Source of the DNA: Heloderma charlesbogerti
Taxonomy: Eukaryota > Chordata > Lepidosauria > Squamata > Helodermatidae
Direction of reading: 5' to 3'
DNA: 64,000 nucleotides
Assembly: GCA_026122225.1 (NCBI GenBank)
Contig: JANEZZ010001857.1
Span: 1 to 64,000, forward strand
Shown: positions 43,665 to 51,926 of the stretch, piece by piece
Position numbering within the stretch: position 1 is the stretch's first letter
Layout of the letters: every line of letters begins with the position of its first letter
The notes under the pieces: generated by a model
Seen by the model: only the letters and a program-made list of their open reading frames with translations
The model's database searches: none
Told to the model about the DNA's origin: nothing
Position numbers and translations under genes: made by a program

Positions 43665-45210
43665 TGGACTGTACTACTTCTGACAAGTGGGAGCATACAA
43701 TTTTTGTGAATATTCCCCTATATTTTTTTTTTACTTCCTTGCTTGTAGAAAACTAGTACATCAAGGAAAGAGGTTCTAGATCACCCTTCCCTCCTAATTT
43801 TCTATCTGCAGGGAGTGTTTATACAAGAGAGCCTTTAAAAATGGCACAGATCCCGCCCAACTGCAGTCTAAAGTAGTACAGTGCATTCTATCACCTCAGG
43901 ACTCTACCACGTCATTCTGCTGCATGGAGCAGGGTGGGGGAGAGAAGAGATAGACCCTTTGTTCTGTCTCATCCAGAATTCTGTGGAACTTCCAAGCTTG
44001 CATATTCATACTCCTAAACTGGTCTCACTAAAAGATATTTACTTAGTATATTTATATCCTAACTTCTTCCATCATGGAACTTAACGTGGGGTGTTGTTGT
44101 ACTCTCTCTCTCTCTCTCTTTTTAAGCTAACATGCAGATTCTTGTTATTCTGTTGGCAGAGTAAAGCCAAGGGCATCAGAGCTTTTTTTTTTTAAAGCCC
44201 TCTGTGCCACAAGTAACCCAAATCTGTCGCCTAAATATACGTTGAACAAATGTTGCATCATTTATTCCACTCCTTAGGGAGAGAGGTAAACCAAGGCCCT
44301 GATCCCTGGAAAACTTCCCCTACACTCCCCATCTGCCAGCTTCTTTCACCAAGCTACTGGGTTGTGGATTCAAATTCTGAAACAAAATTCTTCACACAGA
44401 AAAATTGGAAGTGGAAAGATTTGTCTCTCTCAGGCAAGTCCTCCCCATTTTTCCCTGCATGGCTGCAACTACAGCCTTGGCCCTTCCTCCTACATACAGC
44501 AGGGGGGGCCACAGGCTGTGCACAGCTGGCTAGTGAAGAGGAAAGGTACCCAGGACAGACAGCGCAGAAGCCAAATCCAATTTGTTAGTTCGCTTTTCCG
44601 TTGTCAAATATGCAGAAAAATCTGACACTTGACACGCTGTTCAAAATTAGAAATGAACTGGAGCGTGCAAAACAGCAAATAGGATTAAGAGTGGCCAACA
44701 ACCGCCCCCCCCGCCGCCCCAATTTTGTACAGAACTCGTTAGCTGTTTTGCTCCATGGAACAGCAAGTACTATTTTTGCAGTGAGATGCTTTGGGCTGCA
44801 TCGGTACAATGGAATGACAGCAGCCCCCGCCCCCCCCGCCCCAATCCAGGACTCCCACAGCCAGTTCCCAGGTGTGTTTGTTTATTGCGGGAGGGGTAAA
44901 CTGGGGAGGGGGGAGTGCTTTCTCCCCAGGGCAGGGGTGTCCAAGTCAAGCGGGTTGGAAGGCCAAATTTCCCACCCCCAGATGGTAGCACAGTACCACA
45001 ACCACATTCCCTCTCCCCCCCACCACAACCGAGTGAAATTCACAACACCAAACTAGCCATTTCAACTGACACTAAAATAGGGGGGGGGGAGGAGAGAGAG
45101 AGAGAGAGAGAGAGAATAGGACAGCCCCAGGCAGCACGGTGGGGGCCATAGCCTAATACGTCTGCACCGTTACCCTGGGGGAGTTTTTCTTAATTCGCAT
45201 GATTTTTATT
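43665..45210. other. INTS3 intron, no gene recognised
   Basis: A (CT)n tract at 44102-44119, an 11-T run near 44183 and a (GA)n tract at 45090-45115. Frames such as 44601-45056 are unsupported. Confidence 0.45.
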
Positions 45211-45216
45211 AGCATT

Positions 45217-45421
45217 AGAATCATAGAATAGTAGGGCTGGAAGGGGCCTACAAGGCCATCGAGTCCAACCCCCTGCTCGATGCAGGAATCCAAGTCAGAG
45301 CATCCCTGACAGATGGCTGTCCAGCCTCGTCTTGTACGCCTCCAGTGCGGGAGAGCCCACCACCTCCCTAGGGAATTGGTTCCGTTGTCGTATTGCTCTA
45401 ACAGTCAGGAAGTTTTTATAT
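45217..45421 (-). mobile_element. CR1 LINE 3' portion, minus orientation
   Basis: AGAATCATAGAATAGTAGGG, CTGGAAGGGGCCTACAAGGC, CATCGAGTCCAACCCCCTGC and GTTCCGTTGTCGTATTGCTC are reversed CR1 3' UTR and ORF2-end text. Confidence 0.8.
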
Positions 45422-45520
45422 TAATATTAGTATTGTTATTAGGGCCGTGTCCTCCCAAAGCAACATATATTACACGAACGGTAAGTTGCAAGGCAACAGC
45501 AGGCCGGCCATTTCAAAGGA

Positions 45521-45672
45521 AGAAAGAAAAACTGCCTTATACTGAGTCAGACCCCTGGTCCGTCTGGCCCGGTGTTGTTAACACCGGCAGCAGCGGCACT
45601 CCAGGGTTTCAGGCAGGATTCATTCCCAGGCCTACCTGGAGATGCCGCTGGGGATTGATCTCAGGACCTCGG
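45521..45672 (-). mobile_element. tRNA-derived SINE R4
   Basis: ACTGCCTTATACTGAGTCAG, CAGCGGCACTCCAGGGTTTC, CTACCTGGAGATGCCGCTGG and GGGATTGATCTCAGGACCTC follow the family order; an R2-like scrap (TCGGGCTGAAAATGGC) follows. Confidence 0.65.
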
Positions 45673-45714
45673 GCTGAAAATGGCTCCCCACCCCTGCTCC
45701 AGAGTCTCAGGAGG

Positions 45715-45874
45715 ATTAAAGAGCACAGCCAGGTCCTGCTGATGGACCAGAAACGGGGAAGGGGTCACGGGGTCCTGCGCCAACCAGCTGCTGCAGTACA
45801 TGGCACGCTACACCCAGGAAAGGCCTCCCCACAGCAAGAGGCTCACCACCCTGGCTTGTCGTCTGGCTGAATAA
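45715..45874 (+). pseudogene. Protein-like segment with one frameshift (possible retrocopy fragment)
   Basis: Read on the plus strand, IKEHSQVLLMDQ in one frame is continued, after a one-base shift near 45753, by NGEGVTGSCANQLLQYMARY then TQERPPHSKRLTTLACRLAE and a TAA at 45872-45874. The composition is protein-like rather than repeat-like, but I do not recognise the parent. It lies between an R4 SINE and a BovB stub, on the strand opposite INTS3. A chance frame is possible. Confidence 0.25.
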
Positions 45875-46189
45875 TGGAAGCAATCAAGCGTTTCATTAAA
45901 CCTAACGGCCTGGAGAACATGCAACGTAAGCCTCCGTCGAGCCCGGCCGCGTCCAGTGATGGCTCTGGGTCTGCGAGCCACATGCAATCACTCAAGAAGC
46001 ATGAGAGAAAACACTGGGGGAAGACGAAGCGGGGCGGAGGGGAGAAAAACGAGGCTCCTGGAGAGGAAAGCAAAGGGTGTGTGTGGGGGGGCTTAACGAG
46101 GGTTATTTCTCTCTCTCTGCCCCCCAATATGGCAACAATAATACCAACCTGCCATACAGGACCCTTTGAAGGAATACCAAGAAAACATG

Positions 46190-46315
46190 TTAGCATCACT
46201 GATGCAATGAATATGGACTTGAGCATGCTCCGGGAGAGAGCGCAGGACAGGAAGGCCTGGCATGCTATGGTCCATGGGGTCACGAACAGTCAGACCCGAC
46301 TGAACGACTGAACAA
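46190..46315 (+). mobile_element. 5'-truncated BovB 3' stub with 12-bp target-site duplication
   Basis: The 126 bp match the BovB C terminus (MNMDLSMLRERAQDRKAW, then a TGA) and end AACGACTGAACAA. CAAGAAAACATG occurs at 46178-46189 and again at 46316-46327, marking a precise insertion in an INTS3 intron. Confidence 0.9.
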
Positions 46316-46505
46316 CAAGAAAACATGCAAAGTGTTCCCTTAAAGTTCTACTTTCGTACCGAGCCTGCTTTGTTTCTCCTGGGCAACTGGAGGAAGACAA
46401 GGGGTCATGCAGGGCCCGGCCTGAGCGCCAAATCCTCAACCGCCACCCCCGCCACCCTGCAGAGAGGCCTGGAAAGCTCTGTCCGCTCCTCCCGCCGGGC
46501 CTGAC

Positions 46506-46659
46506 CTCGGTGTAGATGGAAGGCGTGAGGTAGCAGAGGAGCCGGATGTCGTCCTCCTGGCAAGCCTTCATGTCCATCATCAGGCACGTGTGCAGGTCGC
46601 CCAGCTGGGTGGCCTGGGCAAAGGACTCGTAGAGGTTCATCTTCCCAGCCGCCGCTTTG
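46506..46659 (-). CDS. INTS3: INTS3 exon, left-arm copy
   Basis: 154 bp, acceptor TTTTTCAG, donor GTCAGG (GT followed by a less usual CAGG). It encodes KAAAGKMNLYESFAQATQLG then DLHTCLMMDMKACQEDDIRL and LCYLTPSIYTE. Conservative changes from the human protein as I recall it are V to I (EDDIRL) and H to Y (LCYL). Confidence 0.96.
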
Positions 46660-46758
46660 CTGAAAAAGAAGGAAGGGGCGCCAGGCCAGGTAAGCGAGCG
46701 GAAGGCTGGAGCTGATCCATTAGGGATTTGCGCAAACGAGAAGCGGTACAGAACTCCT

Positions 46759-46834
46759 CCTCCTCCTAAGAAGAAGACTAATAAGAATACTAACACTGCT
46801 AAGAATACTAACAATACTGCTAAGAATCCTACTC
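46759..46834 (+). repeat. AAGAATACTAA-type minisatellite, left part
   Basis: Units such as AAGAATACTAACACTGCT repeat with small variations. The array continues at 46950-47078 after a fold-back element. Confidence 0.75.
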
Positions 46835-46949
46835 AGGGCGCATGCATGCTTAGACAAGAGAAAAGGCCTACAACTCCCAGCATTCCCCAGCCAGAATGCT
46901 GGGAGTTGTAGGCCTTTTCTCTGTCTAACCATGCATAGGATTGCGCCCT
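46835..46949. mobile_element. Fold-back MITE (115 bp) inside the minisatellite
   Basis: The ends AGGGCGCA and TGCGCCCT are inverted, as are CATGCTTAGAC/GTCTAACCATG and GAGAAAAGGCCTACAACTCC / GGAGTTGTAGGCCTTTTCTC. The core CCAGCATTCCCCAGCCAGAA is itself nearly symmetric. A diverged sister lies at 708-844. Confidence 0.8.
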
Positions 46950-47078
46950 AAGAACACTACTACTACTTCTACTACTAAGAAGAATACTAATAAGAATACT
47001 AACACTGCTAAGAATACTAAGAATACTGCTAAGAATACTACCAAGAATACTGATACTACTAAGAATACTACTAAGGGA
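46950..47078 (+). repeat. AAGAATACTAA-type minisatellite, right part
   Basis: It continues the array with AAGAATACTAATAAGAATAC and GATACTACTAAGAATACTAC units. Confidence 0.75.
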
Positions 47079-47144
47079 GCCCTGTGCAGGGGGAACTTGC
47101 GCCCCAAGCGAGGTCTCAGGTTTTTTAGGACTTCAGAACAGTGG

Positions 47145-47362
47145 GTAACCATGAGAGGAGTGTGGTCCTCCTTCCTCAGGGGCACTACACCTATGTGCCC
47201 CAGTTGCTGGGGAACGTGGGCAGGAGGGTGCTGTTGCAGTCCTGTCCTGCTTGTGGGTTTCCTGTGGGCAGCTGGTTGGCCACTGTGCGAACAGAATGCT
47301 GGAATAGGTGGACCTTTGGCCTGATCCAGCTTCAGGACTCTTCTTACGTTCTTATGTTCCCC
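47145..47362 (-). repeat. R1 repeat, minus orientation
   Basis: In reverse it reads GAACATAAGAACGTAAGAAG, GGATCAGGCCAAAGGTCCAC, CACAGTGGCCAACCAGCTGC and CACAAGCAGGACAGGACTGC, the cleanest R1 copy in the window. Confidence 0.7.
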
Positions 47363-47429
47363 AGTACAAATCTCATTCCAGCCCCTATCTCATTTGCCAA
47401 TCTTCATCAAGCCACTCACCCGCGGTCTT

Positions 47430-47520
47430 AGCACATCCCCACCTGCAAAGTGGGGATAATGCCACTGACCTCCCTTACCGGGTTGTTGTAAAGTGCTAGC
47501 ATAATGTAGGAGAAGGCCCT
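47430..47520 (+). mobile_element. MIR-like CORE-SINE relic
   Basis: GCAAAGTGGGGATAATGCCA, CTGACCTCCCTTACCGGGTT and GTTGTAAAGTGCTAGCAT follow the MIR tail pattern. Confidence 0.45.
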
Positions 47521-47554
47521 TTCAACTTCCAGAAGAGAGCACTCTATGATACGG

Positions 47555-47672
47555 CAGCCTTCCCCAAGCTGGTGCCCTCCAGATGTTTGGGACTTCAAGA
47601 CCCATCACCCCCAGAGCCAAGGGTCCAGGATGCTGGTAGTTGGAGCCCCAAACATCTAGAAGGGGAAGGCTG
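47555..47672. mobile_element. R3 fold-back element
   Basis: CCTTCCCCAAGCTGGTGCCC and CAGATGTTTGGGACTTC are inverted as AGCCCCAAACATCTAGAAGG and GGGAAGGC. Confidence 0.7.
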
Positions 47673-47794
47673 TAGTATGGAATCACAGTCATGATTCTAG
47701 CTGTGTCTGTCCCCTCTCTGGGCTGCCCTTTGAATAGGAGTCTTCCCCAAACCTCCTGTAAACTCTTTGTAGACTCACTCCTTGGCAGCCTCAC

Positions 47795-47914
47795 CTGGCT
47801 TTTAAGTAATAGAGAAGGTGGTAGCCAATCTTGGGCTGTTTCTGGTAGAGCTCAGACAAGAGATCCAGTAGCACGGAGAAGCTGCTGTTGTCCTCTTGCA
47901 TCTGGCAGAGGTTC
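47795..47914 (-). CDS. INTS3: INTS3 exon, left-arm copy
   Basis: 120 bp, acceptor CTGTTCAG, donor GTGAGG. One base completes an arginine, then NLCQMQEDNSSFSVLLDLLS and ELYQKQPKIGYHLLYYLKA, ending with AG of a serine. K replaces the R I recall in the human LLYYLRA. Confidence 0.96.
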
Positions 47915-47924
47915 CTGAACAGGG

Positions 47925-48500
47925 ATTGGGGGAGGACAGAAGGGAGATGAAAGCGGAGCTGGGTTAGGTTCAAATTCAGCACCGTGAACACGGTGTGGTG
48001 CTTCTAGTGTAGGCTAAAGGTTTGAAGGGAGCGGCCCTGTGTATGTGAGCATGCCCCCCGCCCCGCCCTGGCTAGCTGATTTCGCAGCCAGACTCGTTCC
48101 CATTGCAGTCACACACTCTCCACTGGCCGTAAAACAAGGGATCGCTAGTGTGCTACGGCCAAGAGAGCAATTATGGAGAGCAATTATGAGCCCACAACTC
48201 AGTTGGGTTGCCTCCTCTCTTGCCACAGCCCTGCCTCTAGCTCTCTTTCAAGCCTGCCCCCTAGTAGGCAATGCCGGACAGAGAGAGAGAGAGAGAGAGA
48301 GAGAACGAACAAACCAGCATCTGGACAGGGCCTGACAAACTTGTACCATCGGGGTCAAAGCCAAAGACACAAGAAGGTGGAATGAATCGGTGTGTGCAAA
48401 GGCATGCATGCATGCGTTTGTGCATACTCTGCTGTAGCCCCTCCCCACATCACAGAGCATGAGATACAGAAGAGACGGCAGAAGGTTGGAAAGCATGGGA
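47925..48500. other. INTS3 intron, no recognised feature
   Basis: A (GA)n tract at 48280-48304 is the only repeat recognised. Confidence 0.45.
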
Positions 48501-48505
48501 CATAC

Positions 48506-48550
48506 CTAAATATTAGGTAAAGCGGCTTCCCCACGGATTCCTCTAGAGAT
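48506..48550 (-). CDS. INTS3: INTS3 exon, left-arm copy, most upstream exon present
   Basis: 45 bp, acceptor TACAG, donor GTATGT. It encodes SLEESVGKPLYLIF between split codons. It is the first exon after the missing 5' part: the upstream exon (peptide ending ...PEEITE in human, from memory) cannot be found between 48551 and the palindrome centre. Confidence 0.93.
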   Translation of the reverse strand: MSRGIRGEAALPNI

Positions 48551-48674
48551 CTGTATGGAAAGGGGAGAGAGAGAAAGAGAGAGAGAGAAAATGTGTCAGG
48601 AAAACATCAGGTCAACCAACAATCCACAAAGCCAAACCCTTACGCACATCACACACACATTTCTTAACGATTCT

Positions 48675-48978
48675 ATTTTTAAATTTTATTATTTATTTAT
48701 GTATTATATTTTTAACCCACCAAATAACAAATGCTCTCTGTGTGGATTACAAAGCAAAAAAAGAAGAAGAATATAAATAGAATACAAAACAACAACAATA
48801 AACAGCACAGAAAAAAAAACCCAACAGTGTAAAACATAGAAATGCAGCAGTAAAATCTAAAATGCCTGGGAGAAGACACACGTCTTCACCTTGTGCTGAA
48901 AAGATAACAATGAAGGCACCAGGCGAGCCTTCTTGGAGAGGGTATTCTGTAAATGGGGTGCCACAATTGAGAAGTGCA
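48675..48978 (-). mobile_element. CR1/L2-type LINE 3' fragment, minus orientation
   Basis: TTATTTATTTATGTATTATA tail, CAAATGCTCTCTGTGTGGAT, A-rich 3' UTR and TCTTCACCTTGTGCTGAAAA read as the reverse of a LINE end. Confidence 0.6.
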
Positions 48979-48984
48979 AAAGGT

Positions 48985-49162
48985 TGTTCAGGCATATCTC
49001 AAAAGAGTCCTCCAGTGGTTTGACAGCCTTGACAATGTAGGGAGGGAAGTGGGGACAGACAGCCTCAAAGAAAGCTTTGCTGCCTTGACTAAAACAGCTG
49101 TGAAACTGCAGGATGTAGTGGGGGAGGCAGATGAAAAAATGAAGAGGTTGGAGAAGCAGTGA
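48985..49162 (+). pseudogene. Unidentified coding-like segment ending in TGA
   Basis: A plus-strand frame reads VQAYLKRVLQWFDSLDNVGR then EVGTDSLKESFAALTKTAVK and LQDVVGEADEKMKRLEKQ and TGA. AATAAA follows 19 bp after the stop. The peptide is amphipathic and protein-like, not a LINE motif I know. It may be a 3' fragment of a retrocopy or an unannotated exon; the parent gene was not recognised. Confidence 0.3.
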
Positions 49163-49259
49163 TTATGTAAAAGCAGCAAAATAAAAAATCATTTTGCCCC
49201 ATTAATTCCATGCTTTCCCTTCAGAAGGACATTAATTTGTGCTTAGTAGCTTGGAATAT

Positions 49260-49395
49260 GTGTGTGTTGTCTGTTTATGTTTGTATGTAGGCAATCTTTA
49301 TGTTATGTACAATATTGTATTTTTAAGGTTTTTAATCTTTGTAAACCGCCCAGAGAGCTTTGGCTATTGGGCAGAATAGAAATATAATAAATGTT
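49260..49395 (+). mobile_element. CR1/L2-type LINE 3' terminus
   Basis: TTTGTAAACCGCCCAGAGAG, CTTTGGCTATTGGGCAGAAT and AGAAATATAATAAATG are the standard terminus. Confidence 0.7.
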
Positions 49396-49608
49396 GACCT
49401 GGTGTTGAATGGGGTACGGCTACCCTTGAAAGACCAGGTCCGCAGCCTGGGGGTCATTTTGGACTCCCAGCTGTCCATGGAGGCTCAGGTGTCAGCTGTG
49501 AGCCAGATAGCTCTGTAACAACTCCATCTGATATGGAGGCTGCGCCCCTACCTTCCCGACCATCTGCTCCCATCGGTAGTACATGCCCTGGTCTCCTCTC
49601 GTTTAGAC
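49396..49608 (+). mobile_element. L2-type LINE ORF2 fragment, left of BovB
   Basis: The frame reads LNGVRLPLKDQVRSLGVILD then SQLSMEAQVSAV, with one stop, then VHALVSSRLD. The continuation is expected to be YCNALYVGLP; the last part is found after the BovB insertion at 51067. Confidence 0.75.
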
Positions 49609-51066
49609 ACTGCCTTGTTGTGGCGAAGGGGCTTGCGCAACTCAGTGAAGCCATAAGCTATGCCGTGCAGGGCCACTCAAGATGGACAGGTCATGGCAGA
49701 GAGTTCTGACAAAATCTGGTCCACTGGAGAAGGAAAAGGCATCCCACTCCAGTATTCTTGCCAAGAAAGCCCCATGGAACGTATCACAAGGCTAAAAGAT
49801 ATGACAATGGAAGATGAGACCCTCAGGTCGGAAGGTGTCCAACATACTACTGGGGAAGAGCAGGGGGTATTTCCAAGTAGCGCCAGAAAGAGTTAAGTGG
49901 CTGGGCCAAAGCCAAAAGGACACTCAGCTGTGGATGTGTCTGGTGGTGAAAAGAAAATCTGATACTGTAAAGAACAATATTGTTTAGGAACCTGGAATGT
50001 CAGATCAATGAATCAAGGTAAGCTGGAGGTGGTCAAACATGAGATGGCAAGATTGAACATCGACATCTTGGGAATCAGTGAACTGAAATGGACAAGCACG
50101 GGCGAATTTAATTCAGGTGACCATCATATCTGCTAGTGTGGGCAAGAATCCCTTAGAAGAAATGGAGTAGCACTCGTAGTCAATAAAAAGGTGGGAAAAG
50201 CAGTACTGGGGTACAATCTCAAAAATGATAGAATGATCTCAGTACGAATCCAAAGCAAACCATTCAACATCACAGTAATTCAAGTCTATGCTCCAACCAC
50301 TGAGGCCGAAGACGCTGAGGTTGATTGGTTCTATGAAGACCTACAACACCTTCTAGAACTAACACCAAAAAAAGATGTCCTCTTCATCATAGGGGATTGG
50401 AATGCCAAAGTAGGAAGTCAAGAAATCACCGGGATAACAGGTAAGCACGGCCTTGGTGTATAAAATGAAGCAGGACAAAGGCTAATAGAGTTTTGCCAAG
50501 AGAACACGCTGATCATAGCAAATACGCTTTTCCAACAGCACAAGAGGCGACTCTAAACATGGACATCACCAGATGGTCAGTATCGAAATCCGACTGATTA
50601 TGGCCTTTTCAGCCAAAGATGGAGAAGCTCTATACAGTCAGTAAAAACAAGACCTGGAGCTGACTGTGGCTCAGATCATGAGCTGCTTCTTGCAAAATTT
50701 CGGCTGAAATTGAAGAACGTAGGGAAAACCAATAAACCATTCAGGTATGACCTAAATAAGTCAATCCTAAAGAAAATCAACCCTGACTGCTCATTGGAAG
50801 GACAGATACTGAAACTGAAGCTCAAATATTTTGGCCACCTAATGCGAAGAGAAAACTCACTGGAAAAGATCCTGATGCTGGGAAAGATCGAAGGCAAAAG
50901 GAGACGGGGACAGCAGAGGATGAGATGGCTAGATAGCATCACCGATGCAGTGAATATGAATTTGAGCACGTTCCAGGAGAGAGCGGAGGACAGGAAGGCC
51001 TGGCGTGCTATGGTCCATGGGGTCACGAAGAGTCGGACACGACTTAACGACTGAACAACAACAACA
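49609..51066 (+). mobile_element. BovB retrotransposon, internally deleted (reverse transcriptase missing)
   Basis: The 5' segment and endonuclease portion are present (DILGISELKW near 50060, FIIGDWNAKVG near 50385, SDHELL near 50675). At about 50757 the text jumps from RYDLN to SILKKINPDCSLEG, removing roughly 1.75 kb that includes the whole RT catalytic core. Several stops (for example near 50136) show decay. It interrupts an L2-type ORF between RLD and CNAL codons. No clean target duplication was seen. Confidence 0.9.
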
Positions 51067-51496
51067 ATGCGCTGTACGTGGGGTTACCCTTGAAGACGGT
51101 TCGGAAGCTGCAGCTGGTACAGAACGCAGCGGCTCACCTGATTAAAGGCAGTCGCCGGCGAGATCACATCACTGCAGTGCTGAAGGAGTTGCATTGGTTA
51201 CCAGTTGTTTTCTGGGCCAAATTCAAGGTGTTGGTTTTGACCTTTAAAACCCTATATGGTTCCGACCCAGCCTATCTCAAGGAGCACCTCCAGCAGCACC
51301 AGACAGGCCGCTTAACAAGATCAGCCTTGGATGGCCTTCTCTCTGTCTCATCAGCCAGGACAGCTAGGCTGGTGAGAACGAGGGAGAGGGCCTTCTCTGT
51401 GGTGGCCCCCACTCTGTGGAACTCCCTCCTAGGGAACTCTGCCATGCCCCCTCTTTAATGAGCTCTCGCCACGCATTAAAAACGTGGTAGAGGGCT
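51067..51496 (+). mobile_element. L2-type LINE ORF2 C-terminal fragment up to the palindrome centre
   Basis: An open frame (51078-51458) reads GLPLKTVRKLQLVQNAAAHL, then HITAVLKELHWLPV and FSVVAPTLWNSL, the hallmark C-terminal block of L2/CR1-group LINEs. The palindrome turns around in its final 40 bp. Confidence 0.8.
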
Positions 51497-51926
51497 AGCC
51501 CTCTACCACGTTTTTAATGCGTGGCGAGAGCTCATTAAAGAGGGGGCATGGCAGAGTTCCCTAGGAGGGAGTTCCACAGAGTGGGGGCCACCACAGAGAA
51601 GGCCCTCTCCCTCGTTCTCACCAGCCTAGCTGTCCTGGCTGATGAGACAGAGAGAAGGCCATCCAAGGCTGATCTTGTTAAGCGGCCTGTCTGGTGCTGC
51701 TGGAGGTGCTCCTTGAGATAGGCTGGGTCGGAACCATATAGGGTTTTAAAGGTCAAAACCAACACCTTGAATTTGGCCCAGAAAACAACTGGTAACCAAT
51801 GCAACTCCTTCAGCACTGCAGTGATGTGATCTCGCCGGCGACTGCCTTTAATCAGGTGAGCCGCTGCGTTCTGTACCAGCTGCAGCTTCCGAACCGTCTT
51901 CAAGGGTAACCCCACGTACAGCGCAT
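51497..51926 (-). mobile_element. L2-type LINE ORF2 fragment, mirror copy
   Basis: Reverse complement of 51067-51496; the same 126-codon frame is at 51535-51915. Confidence 0.8.

Larger units (their letters stand above)
16204..48550 (-). other. INTS3: INTS3 gene body, 3' two-fifths (5' exons absent)
   Basis: Twelve exons encode the C-terminal 400 residues of Integrator complex subunit 3. This protein is both a subunit of Integrator, which cleaves snRNA and attenuated mRNA 3' ends on RNA polymerase II, and the scaffold (SOSS-A) that joins the single-strand DNA sensors NABP1/2 and INIP at double-strand breaks. Every junction has AG/GT splice sites and the phases join without a break. The peptide is nearly identical to the human protein as I recall it (about residues 644-1043). 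The upstream exons, about 640 codons, are not in the window because the locus turns into its own inverted copy at 51496. Introns are full of retroelements; the largest in view is 24676-34440. Confidence 0.95.
38993..51496. repeat. Palindrome, left arm (12,504 bp visible)
   Basis: Each base p in this arm is complementary to base 102993-p. I verified this at the window edge (38993 onward versus 64000 backward), at every shared exon and several repeats, and at the centre. Homopolymers such as the 11-T run near 44183 and the (TG)n at 42850 have identical length in the other arm. The true outer end may lie further left, because the window ends before the symmetry fails. Confidence 0.97.

Noticed and set aside
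48565..48592. Possible CRISPR-like or coding repeat in (GA)n tracts
   Set aside because: Simple-sequence microsatellite without spacers.
48551..51496. Search for the next upstream INTS3 exon
   Set aside because: No splice-flanked peptide ending in the expected acidic EEITE text was found; the stretch is LINE and BovB sequence plus one unidentified frame.
51440..51560. Terminal inverted repeat of a giant DNA transposon or a viral hairpin end
   Set aside because: The arms contain ordinary host introns, exons and old retroelements, with no transposase or viral replication gene; the symmetry is explained by duplication of host DNA.
51078..51915. Divergent identical 126-codon genes as a possible novel head-to-head pair
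   Set aside because: They are the same L2-type ORF fragment seen twice through the palindrome, not an evolved gene pair.
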